Shown here piece after piece: positions 53,484 to 61,472 of a stretch of 64,000 bases of DNA (positions within the stretch are counted from its first letter, which is position 1; each line of letters starts with the position of its first letter). The notes beneath the pieces are model-generated. The model was not told the DNA's origin. It did not search any database and worked only from the letters and a program-made list of their open reading frames with translations. The stretch is from Fibrobacter sp. UWB11 (lineage in GTDB: Bacteria; Fibrobacterota; Fibrobacteria; Fibrobacterales; Fibrobacteraceae). Both the position numbers and the translations under genes were made by a program. Location of the stretch: contig NZ_FSRT01000001.1 in NCBI RefSeq assembly GCF_900143015.1, positions 1,054,001 to 1,118,000 of the forward strand, read 5' to 3'.

Positions 53484-53942
53484 ATGGAACCGAATACAAT
53501 GGTGACTCTCGCTAAAATGGGTGCTGCAGCTGCGCTTGGCATTGCGGCTATGGGCTCTGCCCTTGGTTGCGGAACGGCTGGTATGTCTGCTATCACGATG
53601 TGGAAGAAGGCTTACGCTCAGGGTAAGTCTGCTCTCTTTACACTCCTCGTGTTCGTTGGTGCCCCGATTTCCCAGACGATTTACGGCATGCTTCTTATGA
53701 ACTTTATCTTGGATGCTGCAAAGGCAAGTGACTTTACGAACTGGGGCGGTTGCCTCGGTGCTGGTATCTTCGGTGGCCTCGGCATGATGGCTTCTGCTTG
53801 GTACCAGGGCAAGTCTGCTGCTGTGGCTTGCGATGCTCTCGGTGAAACCGGCAAGGGCATGGTGAACTACTTGATGGTTCTCGGTATCGTCGAAACCGTC
53901 GCTTTGTTCGTGCTCGTGTTCTCCATGATGGTGCTTCATTAA
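53484..53942 (+). CDS. atpK: V-type ATPase subunit K, copy 1 (proteolipid)
   Basis: Membrane rotor subunit, 152 residues, four helices formed by two fused hairpins. The second hairpin has the ion-binding glutamate E137 (GIVETVALF); the first has no carboxylate but keeps S63-Q64 in PISQTIYG. In Enterococcus NtpK the equivalent Thr-Gln and Glu bind Na+, so sodium transport is possible but not shown. A second copy follows. Confidence 0.93.
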   Translation: MEPNTMVTLAKMGAAAALGIAAMGSALGCGTAGMSAITMWKKAYAQGKSALFTLLVFVGAPISQTIYGMLLMNFILDAAKASDFTNWGGCLGAGIFGGLGMMASAWYQGKSAAVACDALGETGKGMVNYLMVLGIVETVALFVLVFSMMVLH

Positions 53943-53960
53943 TCCAGTGAGGTAGCACGT

Positions 53961-54416
53961 ATGGATCAAACACAATTTCTGACGCTCGCAAAACTCGGTG
54001 CGGTGGCGGCTCTTGGCCTTGCTGCCGTGGGTTCTGCGCTGGGCTGCGGGACTGCCGGCATGGCGGCCATCGGAGCTTGGAAAAAGGCGTATCTCAAGGG
54101 TAAAAACGCGCTATTTACGCTGCTCATTTTCGTGGGCGCTCCGATTGCGCAGACGATTTACGGCATGCTCCTGATGATGTTCATCTTGAACAAGTCGCAG
54201 GCTGCTCCGGGCAACTGGGCTGCTTACCTTGGCGTAGGCATCTTCGGTGGCATCGGCATGATGGCTAGCGCTTGGTACGTGGGCAAGTCCGCTGCTGACG
54301 CTTGCAACGCTCTTGGCGAAACAGGCAAGGGTCTCGTGAACTACCTCATGGTGCTCGGCGTGGGCGAAACCGTCGCGCTGTTCGTCATGGTGTTCTCGAT
54401 GATGCTTGTGTCGTAG
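53961..54416 (+). CDS. atpK: V-type ATPase subunit K, copy 2 (proteolipid)
   Basis: A 151-residue paralogue of the preceding gene with the same layout: Q64 in PIAQTIYG and E136 in GVGETVALF. The serine before the glutamine is alanine here, so the two K subunits differ at a likely ion-binding position. Tandem K genes suggest a mixed rotor ring or condition-specific use. It is the last gene of the operon. Confidence 0.92.
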   Translation: MDQTQFLTLAKLGAVAALGLAAVGSALGCGTAGMAAIGAWKKAYLKGKNALFTLLIFVGAPIAQTIYGMLLMMFILNKSQAAPGNWAAYLGVGIFGGIGMMASAWYVGKSAADACNALGETGKGLVNYLMVLGVGETVALFVMVFSMMLVS

Positions 54417-54453
54417 CCTGGTTACGAGTAGGTTGTAGGAAGTGCACGGCAAC

Positions 54454-54480
54454 GTCATTGCGAGCACAGCGAAGCAATCT
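54454..54480 (+). repeat. GTCATTGCGAGCACAGCGAAGCAATCT repeat
   Basis: GTCATTGCGAG...GAAGCAATCT resembles the common GTCATTGCGAGGA-GCAATC repeat of other bacteria and forms an imperfect stem (ATTGC / GCAAT). It is a variant of the first dispersed class. Confidence 0.6.
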
Positions 54481-54498
54481 ACTTGAACGTTCTAAAAC

Positions 54499-54529
54499 AA
54501 AAAGACTGCTTAACGGCAGTCTTTTTTTG
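54499..54529 (+). terminator. Terminator of the V-ATPase operon
   Basis: AAAGACTGC-TTAAC-GGCAGTCTTT followed by further T. Confidence 0.85.
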
Positions 54530-54598
54530 TTGTTAAAAGGCGCACAAAATCACTAATTTTATTTGTCATTTTCATATTTCTTTAAGTATATTAAAAGC

Positions 54599-55621
54599 AT
54601 GCAAAACGATTCTATTCAAATTTCTCCGAGTATTCATGAGTACCTTTTGACTCATGGTTATACTGAAAATTTTTCTGTGACTCCCATTGCCGGTGCCGGT
54701 TCTGGAAGGCGTTATTTCCGTATTGCCGATGGCGAACGTAAGAGTGTCTTGCAGGTTAGTGCCGAGGTTAATGACGATTTCAAGCATTTTGTCGAATATT
54801 CCAAGACTTTCAGGGAATATGGTTTGCCGGTTCCGCGCGTTTATTGTGTCGATGAAGCGACATGCCAAGTATTGCAAGAAGATTTGGGCAAACGTAGCCT
54901 TTTGGACGAAGCGTACCCGAACGGGAGCAATGTGCTTTCGGGGAGTGTCCGCATTTTGTATCCGGAAGTGATTGATGCACTTATCCAGTGGCAAAATGCA
55001 AGCCATCAGCTGTTCAGCCACCATACTGAAATTTGGCTGCGTCGCTTTGATTTTGCGGCTCTTAAGTGGGAAACTGATTACTTTACTGAAAATTATCTAA
55101 AGCTCTACAAGGGAATCGAAGAGATTCCGGAGTCGGTGCGAAACTTCTATTCGTTGGTGGCGGTTTCTGTTGAAGCTCAGACGAAGGTCTTGATGCACCG
55201 CGATTTTCAGAGCCAGAATATCATGATTCGCCCGAATTCCGAAGTGGCTTTCGTTGATTTCCAAGGTGCTCGCCGCGGTTCCATGTTCTATGATATCGCA
55301 TCGCTCTTGTGGGATCCGTATGTTAGCCTTCCGCTTCCGATGATCAAGGATTTCTTTGAATATTGGCGCGGCCTGTATCGCGGAACTCGAATTTATACGA
55401 AGGACGATGCTTGGGAAGGCTTTGTGCATGCTAGCTTGCAGCGCTTGATGCAGGCTCTTGGTGCTTATTGCTTCCTCTCGAAGGTGAAGAAGATTGATAA
55501 GTTCGAACAGTACATTGAACCGGGCAAGGCTCAGCTCCGTGTGCTGTTTGGCGAATTCAAGCAGATTGCCAAGGCTACTGACCCTGAAGTGTTCAAGTTC
55601 ATGGATTGGGCCTTGCAGTAA
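54599..55621 (+). CDS. AmgK-like sugar kinase (aminoglycoside phosphotransferase fold)
   Basis: A 340-residue kinase of the APH fold. The catalytic loop is HRDFQSQN (H200, D202) and the metal motif is VDFQG (D220), which fits AmgK, the anomeric N-acetylmuramate/N-acetylglucosamine kinase of cell-wall recycling. The start is ATG 54599; a TTG 36 nt upstream is less likely. The partner MurU nucleotidyltransferase is not adjacent. It overlaps the EIIA gene by one base. Confidence 0.78.
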   Translation: MQNDSIQISPSIHEYLLTHGYTENFSVTPIAGAGSGRRYFRIADGERKSVLQVSAEVNDDFKHFVEYSKTFREYGLPVPRVYCVDEATCQVLQEDLGKRSLLDEAYPNGSNVLSGSVRILYPEVIDALIQWQNASHQLFSHHTEIWLRRFDFAALKWETDYFTENYLKLYKGIEEIPESVRNFYSLVAVSVEAQTKVLMHRDFQSQNIMIRPNSEVAFVDFQGARRGSMFYDIASLLWDPYVSLPLPMIKDFFEYWRGLYRGTRIYTKDDAWEGFVHASLQRLMQALGAYCFLSKVKKIDKFEQYIEPGKAQLRVLFGEFKQIAKATDPEVFKFMDWALQ

Positions 55622-56043
55622 TGGCTCCGATATATACGCGTATTTACGCACAGCCGGTTGAATTCAACCGAGCTCTGGGTTACGCTTACGACGCTCTTGT
55701 GAATGGTCCTTATAAGTTTGACGCCATGTCGACTTGGAAGGGCCTTTCGGAGCGTGTTGCTCAGGGCATTTATATGGGGCAGGGGCTGTTGCTCCCGCAT
55801 ACACGCGTTTCTGGTTTGCAGGGGCCGCTAATGGCTTTTGTCGTTGCGAAAGAAGGCATTACGGGAATTAAAACTCGTAATGAAGAACTTGCGCAGTTTA
55901 TGTGCGTGCTCCTTTCACCTGCGGAATCAGCAATGGCGCATACGGTTGCGATTGCAAATGTGGCAAAGCTTCTGTTGAATCCCGAGTGGAAAGAAAAAGT
56001 CCTCGCCGCAACTGACGAGGAAATGTTGAAAAAAATGTTTTAA
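55621..56043 (+). CDS. PTS EIIA type-2 domain protein (PtsN-like)
   Basis: A 140-residue single-domain EIIA of the fructose/nitrogen type. The phosphoacceptor is H60 in GLLLPHTRV. Stand-alone EIIA-Ntr proteins regulate transport or nitrogen-linked processes by phosphorylation rather than carry sugar. The ATG overlaps the kinase stop (TAATG), so the two are coupled. No EIIB/EIIC or HPr gene is nearby. Confidence 0.85.
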   Translation: MAPIYTRIYAQPVEFNRALGYAYDALVNGPYKFDAMSTWKGLSERVAQGIYMGQGLLLPHTRVSGLQGPLMAFVVAKEGITGIKTRNEELAQFMCVLLSPAESAMAHTVAIANVAKLLLNPEWKEKVLAATDEEMLKKMF

Positions 56044-56046
56044 GAT

Positions 56047-56074
56047 GGAGATGCCCGCTCAAGGCGGGCATGAC
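56047..56074 (-). repeat. Palindromic GTCATGCCCGC-type dispersed repeat
   Basis: On the minus strand GTCATGCCCGC-CTTGA-GCGGGCATCTCC, immediately after the EIIA stop and before the converging Wzi-like gene. Confidence 0.75.
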
Positions 56075-56081
56075 AAAAACA

Positions 56082-57521
56082 TCACCATTGGAGGCTACCG
56101 ACGGCGTAAGTGCGGTAGCCTTTATAGTCTCCGAAGAAACGGGTGTAGCTGCATCTGAAGCTGAACCAGTCCCATGGAGTTGCTGCTAAATCAAAACCGA
56201 GTTCCTTGTAACGCACGGTTGTTTTTTTGCTGAGGAACTTCTTGTCCATATCGCTTTCTGGCGTATGGAGGTCATTGATGTGCCCGCCGAAGGCGGTGTC
56301 TTTGGCGACAGCGCCAAAGAAGAGCGTTGCCTTGAGGAAATCGTAGGTGGCGCTGACTTCGGTGTGGATTTCTTGGCTGTTCGGGCCGAGGTCGCTACCG
56401 AGGCTTTGGGCGTAGCTTGCATAAGTGTAGCCGCGTCCTTTGTGGTGCGTATAGACCCAAGGCTCAATTCGTGTGTATTCGAACATCCAGCCTAGATTTG
56501 CGGGGCCGATAACGATATTGTCGCGGGCAACGCCAAGTGTTGTTGCCCATTTGTTGCCCCACCAGGAATCATCGAACATGCTTGTCGGGGATTTCATGTC
56601 GTCCCACAAGAGTTCTGCGTAGAATTCCCAATTCGGTAACGTCTTGACGCTCAAGTCAAATGCAAGCGAGATATTGTCTTGGTCGCCCTGCAAGTGTTCC
56701 TGGAAAACGTAGGGAATGAACGGAATGACGTAGGCCCATTCGAATTCGCGGCCCGTACTATCGCTGTCGGGGTTTGGATTGGAACCTGCCGCTTCGATTG
56801 TTGTGCCGTAAAGCGAGGTTTCGGAAATGCCGAACTGAATGTCTTTGGGAAGATTCAAGTTGAGGCGATGGGCATGGAAATATTTGCCGAAGTTTTTCTT
56901 TTCGTAGATTTTGGCGGCGTACTGCGTATATTCAATCGGCCCAAGTGTAAATTGGTAACCGAAGTACGGTGTGGGGGCTGCATCGGGAATGCGACTAGAA
57001 CTGTCTTGCCATGGACGGTAGATGTTGCGTTCGCCTCGCAGAATCACATGATTACGGCGGGCGGGGCCCCATTCGAGGTAGTCAAATCCAGCGAGGAGTT
57101 CTACGGGCTTAAGACTGTAACTTACGTTTGCTCCGAACAAATCCCATGTACGTTTTTTTTCGCTTTGCTTGTTGTAGGGGAGGCCTTCGTCTGGGTTGTA
57201 GTAGTTAAAGTTGATGTAGCGGTTTGTATAGTCCGTATTGACTTTAACGCGTGCATCGAAGTGGAAGGCTTCCGTGAATTTTCCATTGGCAAAAAGGCGT
57301 ATGGACGTGGAATTGTCATAATGCGTTTTTGCTTTCGAAAGATTCGTTACAACAACGGAATCCAAGAGCTGCGCGTTGATGGTAAGCTCTTTTTCGTGCG
57401 AGGAGTCTGCAAATGTGATGTGACGTGGCATATCGACCGAATGTGTCGGGCTTGCCCAGCTATCAAGAGTTGACCCGAAGATAAGGCTAAGGGCGATTGC
57501 CGATTTTTGCCACGTTTGCAT
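56082..57521 (-). CDS. Outer-membrane beta-barrel protein, Wzi (capsule assembly)-like
   Basis: A 479-residue protein with a signal peptide ending near SWASP. The rest is alternating amphipathic beta strands, and the C-terminus ends in tryptophan (AVGSLQW), as expected for an outer-membrane barrel. The segment DYLEWGPARRNHVIL resembles the W-G-P-G-N motif of Wzi-family capsule-attachment barrels. It could anchor a surface polysaccharide. It is preceded by an AAGGAAG site and follows the MauE-like gene by 2 nt. Confidence 0.7.
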   Translation of the reverse strand: MQTWQKSAIALSLIFGSTLDSWASPTHSVDMPRHITFADSSHEKELTINAQLLDSVVVTNLSKAKTHYDNSTSIRLFANGKFTEAFHFDARVKVNTDYTNRYINFNYYNPDEGLPYNKQSEKKRTWDLFGANVSYSLKPVELLAGFDYLEWGPARRNHVILRGERNIYRPWQDSSSRIPDAAPTPYFGYQFTLGPIEYTQYAAKIYEKKNFGKYFHAHRLNLNLPKDIQFGISETSLYGTTIEAAGSNPNPDSDSTGREFEWAYVIPFIPYVFQEHLQGDQDNISLAFDLSVKTLPNWEFYAELLWDDMKSPTSMFDDSWWGNKWATTLGVARDNIVIGPANLGWMFEYTRIEPWVYTHHKGRGYTYASYAQSLGSDLGPNSQEIHTEVSATYDFLKATLFFGAVAKDTAFGGHINDLHTPESDMDKKFLSKKTTVRYKELGFDLAATPWDWFSFRCSYTRFFGDYKGYRTYAVGSLQW

Positions 57522-57523
57522 GA

Positions 57524-58249
57524 CTAGGCTTCCTTATTGTCTTTTTTCCAAATACCGATGATGCTCTTGTTTTTGCGGAATGCAAGCCAGAGGGTCGGCC
57601 AAATGAGAATCAGGTCGCGGATGAGGCTTGTCCAAGCTTCTGCTTTATCGTGGGCGTTGCCGTCTTGAAGTTCAAAGCAACCGCACGTGATGCCGAGATC
57701 GTTCCACAAGGCCCAGGCAAGTGCGATAATGAAGCTTACAAACATCCAGAAAATGGCGAATGCCGATTCCTTCACAAATGGCGATACAATCATTGCAAGG
57801 CCAAACCAGAATTCAAATTGCGGATATACAAGCGAAAAGAAATTGTTCACGAAGTCCAAGTGCAGTGCCGAGAAGAATTGATACTGCGCTACGAGCGTTG
57901 CAAACTGGTGTGGGTCCTGGATTTTGAAGATGGAGGCAAAGATGAACATGCCGCCAATGCCTATGCGGCAGAGCGTTTCGAGTGCGCGTGTGGAAAAGTC
58001 TTTTTGAATCTTGAGAGCGGGGACTATCAAAGCGCATGCGATAGCGACTGCACCAACGCCTACATGGATGTTGTAGCGGTAAGCCTTTGGCCAAATATCG
58101 AGGAGCCAATCTTGATCGGTGAATGTAAGGATGGTTTCGGGGAAGCTGATTTCTGCAACACCGACTGCGACAAGGAATGTGGCTATGAGAAGGAGAACGC
58201 CTGCAATAATCGTTCGCTTGAGATTAGCTTTTTCAAAACATGCAATCAT
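57524..58249 (-). CDS. MauE/DoxX-like membrane protein
   Basis: A 241-residue integral membrane protein with six or so helices. The central part (CRIGIGGMFIFASIFKIQDPHQFA) is the DoxX/MauE signature. A CGC motif in LGITCGCFELQ lies at the end of a helix, as in MauE-type redox-associated proteins. It may supply electrons for disulphide handling outside the membrane, but the partner is not identified. An AAGGAGC site precedes the ATG. Confidence 0.75.
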   Translation of the reverse strand: MIACFEKANLKRTIIAGVLLLIATFLVAVGVAEISFPETILTFTDQDWLLDIWPKAYRYNIHVGVGAVAIACALIVPALKIQKDFSTRALETLCRIGIGGMFIFASIFKIQDPHQFATLVAQYQFFSALHLDFVNNFFSLVYPQFEFWFGLAMIVSPFVKESAFAIFWMFVSFIIALAWALWNDLGITCGCFELQDGNAHDKAEAWTSLIRDLILIWPTLWLAFRKNKSIIGIWKKDNKEA

Positions 58250-58258
58250 GGTCGCTCC

Positions 58259-58453
58259 TTACAAAATGTTTGCCGGTTTTTCGAGAATTTCTTGAGAGCC
58301 AATCCAATCGACGGACTTGGAATCTTCGACTCGAATGTTGTTGATGATGGCAAGAGCGATGCTAAATGCTGCAATGCCGAGCAGGACAATCCAATTTAAG
58401 GACTTGAGGTAGGCGAGGGTGTTTTTCTTGATTTTTTGAATGAATTCTTTCAT
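58259..58453 (-). CDS. Small membrane protein (64 aa)
   Basis: ATG 58453 is used instead of a TTG nine bases upstream. A basic N-terminus (MKEFIQKIKKNTLAYLKS) precedes one membrane helix (LNWIVLLGIAAFSIALAII) and a short outside tail (VDWIGSQEILEKPANIL). It ends 9 nt before the MauE-like gene and leads the three-gene operon with the Wzi-like barrel. The family is not known. Confidence 0.6.
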   Translation of the reverse strand: MKEFIQKIKKNTLAYLKSLNWIVLLGIAAFSIALAIINNIRVEDSKSVDWIGSQEILEKPANIL

Positions 58454-58507
58454 GCTGTTCAATATACAAAAATAAATGATTCTTTATTTGAGGCTTTTCT
58501 CCTTCTC

Positions 58508-58536
58508 GTCATCCTGAACGAATGTGAAGGATCCTG
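58508..58536 (+). repeat. Dispersed GTCATCCTGAACG...GGATCCTG repeat
   Basis: GTCATCCTGAACGAATGTGA followed by AGGATCCTG, a member of the first class. Confidence 0.6.
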
Positions 58537-58550
58537 TTAAATTGGATAAT

Positions 58551-58577
58551 AGAAAAAAGCCCTGCTAAAGCAGGGCA
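58551..58577 (-). terminator. Terminator of metG
   Basis: Minus-strand GCCCTGC-TTTA-GCAGGGC followed by six T. Confidence 0.85.
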
Positions 58578-58613
58578 TTTAACATTAGTTGCTCTGTGAG
58601 CCGAGCGGTCTTT

Positions 58614-60686
58614 TTAGTGTATTCCATTACCGTCAGCGACGTCGCAGGTCACAGCCTTGCCGTTCACTTCGAGAGCGATTTCGCCGCAGAACACTGCGCC
58701 ACCCTTTGCAGTGAGGGCAATCTTTTCGAAGTCCTTCACCTTGAGTTCGCGTGGTTCGCTCGGAGCTACACCCTTGAACAAGGCGCGGTCACCCGGCTTG
58801 GCGTCGGCAGGGACGCTCACGAGTCTGCACTTGTGCGTTTCCGGTTCGAGGTCACCCGCAAAGAGCATACCCTGGCTCATGATGCCACGGAGAGCGTTCG
58901 GCTTAAGGTTTGCGAACAAGAGAATCTTGCGATCCTTGAGTTCTTCGGCCTTGTAGCTGCTCTTGAGGCCACTGCAGATGGTACGCGGTTCGCCTTCGCC
59001 TGCGTCAACCTTGAGAACGTACAAACTATTTGCATCCGGATGGTCGGCAACTTCGACAATCTGTGCCACGCGGAGGTCCATTGCTGCCGGAACGTCAGCT
59101 GCCATGAGCGGCTTGTTCTGCTTCGGCTTGGCCTGCTGTTGCGGCTGCTTCTTGACATCTTCTTCGATACGCGGGAAGAGCGGCTTGCCTTCACCGAACT
59201 GTTCGCCACCCTTGAGAATGCCCCATACGAGGTCGTTCTGGTCGGTGAACTTGCTGCCAATCATGGCGAGACCTTCTTCGCTCTTGCCCGGGATGACCGG
59301 CCAGAGCATGCTCAAAGAAAGGCGCACGGCTTCAGCAGAAACATAAAGCACGGTGGCGAGTTCGTCCTTGGCGTTCGGATCCTTGGCGAGCTTCCACGGA
59401 GCCTTGATTTCGAGGTAGCGGTTCACGCTGCGGACAAGCGTCATGATTTCTTCGACGACCTGAGAAAGCTTGACTTGCGGAATCCATTCCATCACGTTCG
59501 TGCGGACGCGGTTTGCGATGGTGATGACTTCATTGGCGGCATCATCGAGTGCGGTCGGAGCCGGGAGCTTGCCTTCGAAGTTCGTGAGAACCAAACGGTG
59601 TACACGGTTCAAGACGTTGCCGAGGTCGTTAGCGAGGTCGCTGTTGATGCGGCGGACAAAGCCTTCGTGCGTGAAGTTGGCGTCTTGACCGACGACCATT
59701 TCGCGAGCGAGGAAGTAGCGGAAAGCATCAATGCCGTACTTTTCCATGTAGTCCATCGGATTCACGACGTTACCTGCGGACTTACTCATCTTTTCGCCAC
59801 CGTTCACGAGCCACCAGCCGTGGGCGAGGATGTGCTGCGGAAGCGGAATGTCGAGCGCCATGAGCATGGTCGGCCAATAGACGCTATGGGTTGTCAAAAT
59901 GTCCTTGCCGATGAGGTGGTAGGTGGCAGGCCAAATCGGCGTGCCGTCGGCATAAGTCTTGTGGAAGGCGGTCGAGGCGCTTACGTAGTTGAGGAGAGCA
60001 TCGAACCAAACATACGTCACGTAGTCCGGGTCGAACGGCAGCGGAATGCCCCAGCTGAGGCGGATCTTCGGACGGCTGATGCAAAGGTCGTTCAGCGGCT
60101 GGCGAAGGAACCCGCGGATTTCGTTCCAGCGGTAGTCCGGCACAATCCAGTCCTTGTGGCTTTCCAGGAAGTCAATTAACTTTTGCTGGTAAGAACCCAT
60201 CTTGAAGAAGTAGTTCTTTTCCTTGAGCCATTCCACCGGGCGGTGGCTGATGGGGTCGCACTTGTTTTCGTCGAGTTCGTCTTCGCTGAAGAAGCGTTCT
60301 TCGCCGACGGAGTACCAACCTTCGTATTCCTTGGAGTAAATTTCACCCTTGTCCCAGAGCTTCTGCAGACATTCCTGCACGTAAGCCTTGTGTTCCGGCA
60401 TCGTGGTGCGGATGAAGAAATCATTGCTGATTCCCATCTTTTTCCAAAGGTCTTCGAAGCGGTGGTAGTATTCGTCTACATGTTCCTGCGGAGTCACGCC
60501 ACGCTTGGCGGCAGCGCGTTGCACCTTCTGGCCGTGTTCGTCCGTGCCGGTCAAAAAGAATGTCTGGTAGCCGATAATCTTGTGGAAGCGCGTGAGGATA
60601 TCTGCGAGTACGGTGGTGTAAGAATGCCCGATATGCGGGGCATCATTGACATAATAAATCGGAGTGGTGACGTAAAAATTTTTCAT
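58614..60686 (-). CDS. metG: Methionyl-tRNA synthetase with C-terminal tRNA-binding domain
   Basis: Charges initiator and elongator tRNA-Met; class I synthetase of 690 residues. The start is ATG 60686 (MKNFYVTTPIYYVNDAP). HIGH is at 19-22 (PHIGH) and KMSKS is present in GGEKMSKSAGN. A linker rich in Gln/Pro/Lys (KKQPQQQAKPKQNKPL) joins the EMAP/Trbp111-type OB-fold (MDLRVAQIVEVADHPDAN to the end). There is no ribosome site. A TATATTTG box ends 5 nt before the ATG. Confidence 0.95.
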   Translation of the reverse strand: MKNFYVTTPIYYVNDAPHIGHSYTTVLADILTRFHKIIGYQTFFLTGTDEHGQKVQRAAAKRGVTPQEHVDEYYHRFEDLWKKMGISNDFFIRTTMPEHKAYVQECLQKLWDKGEIYSKEYEGWYSVGEERFFSEDELDENKCDPISHRPVEWLKEKNYFFKMGSYQQKLIDFLESHKDWIVPDYRWNEIRGFLRQPLNDLCISRPKIRLSWGIPLPFDPDYVTYVWFDALLNYVSASTAFHKTYADGTPIWPATYHLIGKDILTTHSVYWPTMLMALDIPLPQHILAHGWWLVNGGEKMSKSAGNVVNPMDYMEKYGIDAFRYFLAREMVVGQDANFTHEGFVRRINSDLANDLGNVLNRVHRLVLTNFEGKLPAPTALDDAANEVITIANRVRTNVMEWIPQVKLSQVVEEIMTLVRSVNRYLEIKAPWKLAKDPNAKDELATVLYVSAEAVRLSLSMLWPVIPGKSEEGLAMIGSKFTDQNDLVWGILKGGEQFGEGKPLFPRIEEDVKKQPQQQAKPKQNKPLMAADVPAAMDLRVAQIVEVADHPDANSLYVLKVDAGEGEPRTICSGLKSSYKAEELKDRKILLFANLKPNALRGIMSQGMLFAGDLEPETHKCRLVSVPADAKPGDRALFKGVAPSEPRELKVKDFEKIALTAKGGAVFCGEIALEVNGKAVTCDVADGNGIH

Positions 60687-60691
60687 GGCTA

Positions 60692-60699
60692 CAAATATA
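60692..60699 (-). promoter_or_regulatory. Putative -7 element (TATATTTG) of metG
   Basis: Minus-strand TATATTTG, 5 nt before the metG ATG, the same geometry as at proA. Confidence 0.5.
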
Positions 60700-60776
60700 G
60701 AAAATAGACGATAGATGGGGAGTCTTTGCGAACACGAAGTTCGCGGCAATGTCATATAAACGTGTCTTTTTTGCAT

Positions 60777-60812
60777 CTCTAATAACTAATGACTATTAAC
60801 TAGTAACTCAAT
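60777..60812. repeat. CTAAT-rich degenerate tandem repeat
   Basis: TAATAACTAATGACTATTAACTAGTAACT-type sequence between metG and the nitroreductase gene, similar to the string at 14291-14332. Confidence 0.45.
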
Positions 60813-60847
60813 TTGCTTATATTATTGCTATAAAACCGGAGGTATTT

Positions 60848-61369
60848 ATGTCTTTTATTGAACTTGCCAAAAATCGTTTTAGTTGCCGTGCTTTTGCCGA
60901 ACGTGCTGTGGAACCCGAGAAACTTATGATGGTGCTTGAGGCTGGGCGAATTGCACCGACTGCCGTGAATGGCCAACCGGTGATAGTGAAGGTGCTTGAA
61001 TCACCTGAAGCTCTTAAGAAAATTCGCGGTGTTACGCGTATGGCCTATAATGCCCCCGTTGTAATTATGGTTTGCTATGACGATACCAAAGTCTATTCTC
61101 CGACAACCTACATGGATGATTTCAAGAGTGGTATCATGGACTCGAGTATTGTTGCCACTTCGATGATGATGCAGGCTACCGATCTCGGGCTTGCAACGCT
61201 TTGGGCTCGCGGATTCAGCGCTGCTCACATTGAACATGAATTTGGATTCCCCGAAAATATCAAGCTGGCATGTCTTTTGGACGTTGGCTATGCTGATCCT
61301 GTGAACGGTGTTCCTTCGCCGCGCCATGAATTACGCAAGCCGATGAATGAGTTTGCCGAAGAAATGTAG
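60848..61369 (+). CDS. Nitroreductase family protein
   Basis: A 173-residue FMN-dependent oxidoreductase. It starts MSFIELAKNRFSCRAFAERAVE, with the FMN phosphate-binding R-x-S-x-R-x-F motif and the RIAPTAVNGQP segment. TDLGLATLWARGF is the second family motif. The substrate is unknown. A GGAGG site 6 nt before the ATG predicts strong translation. Monocistronic. Confidence 0.9.
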   Translation: MSFIELAKNRFSCRAFAERAVEPEKLMMVLEAGRIAPTAVNGQPVIVKVLESPEALKKIRGVTRMAYNAPVVIMVCYDDTKVYSPTTYMDDFKSGIMDSSIVATSMMMQATDLGLATLWARGFSAAHIEHEFGFPENIKLACLLDVGYADPVNGVPSPRHELRKPMNEFAEEM

Positions 61370-61472
61370 CGCGTTATTCGTTAAATTATTTTGATTGGAA
61401 ATCTTAGAGCATCATTTAGGCAAAGTTTTTTTTTATTTTGCTTAGGTTGCTTTGGATTTCCTTTTTTTTGTT

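Noticed and set aside
58596-60179. Plus-strand frame of 527 codons over metG
   Set aside because: Antisense shadow. The synthetase motifs are on the minus strand.
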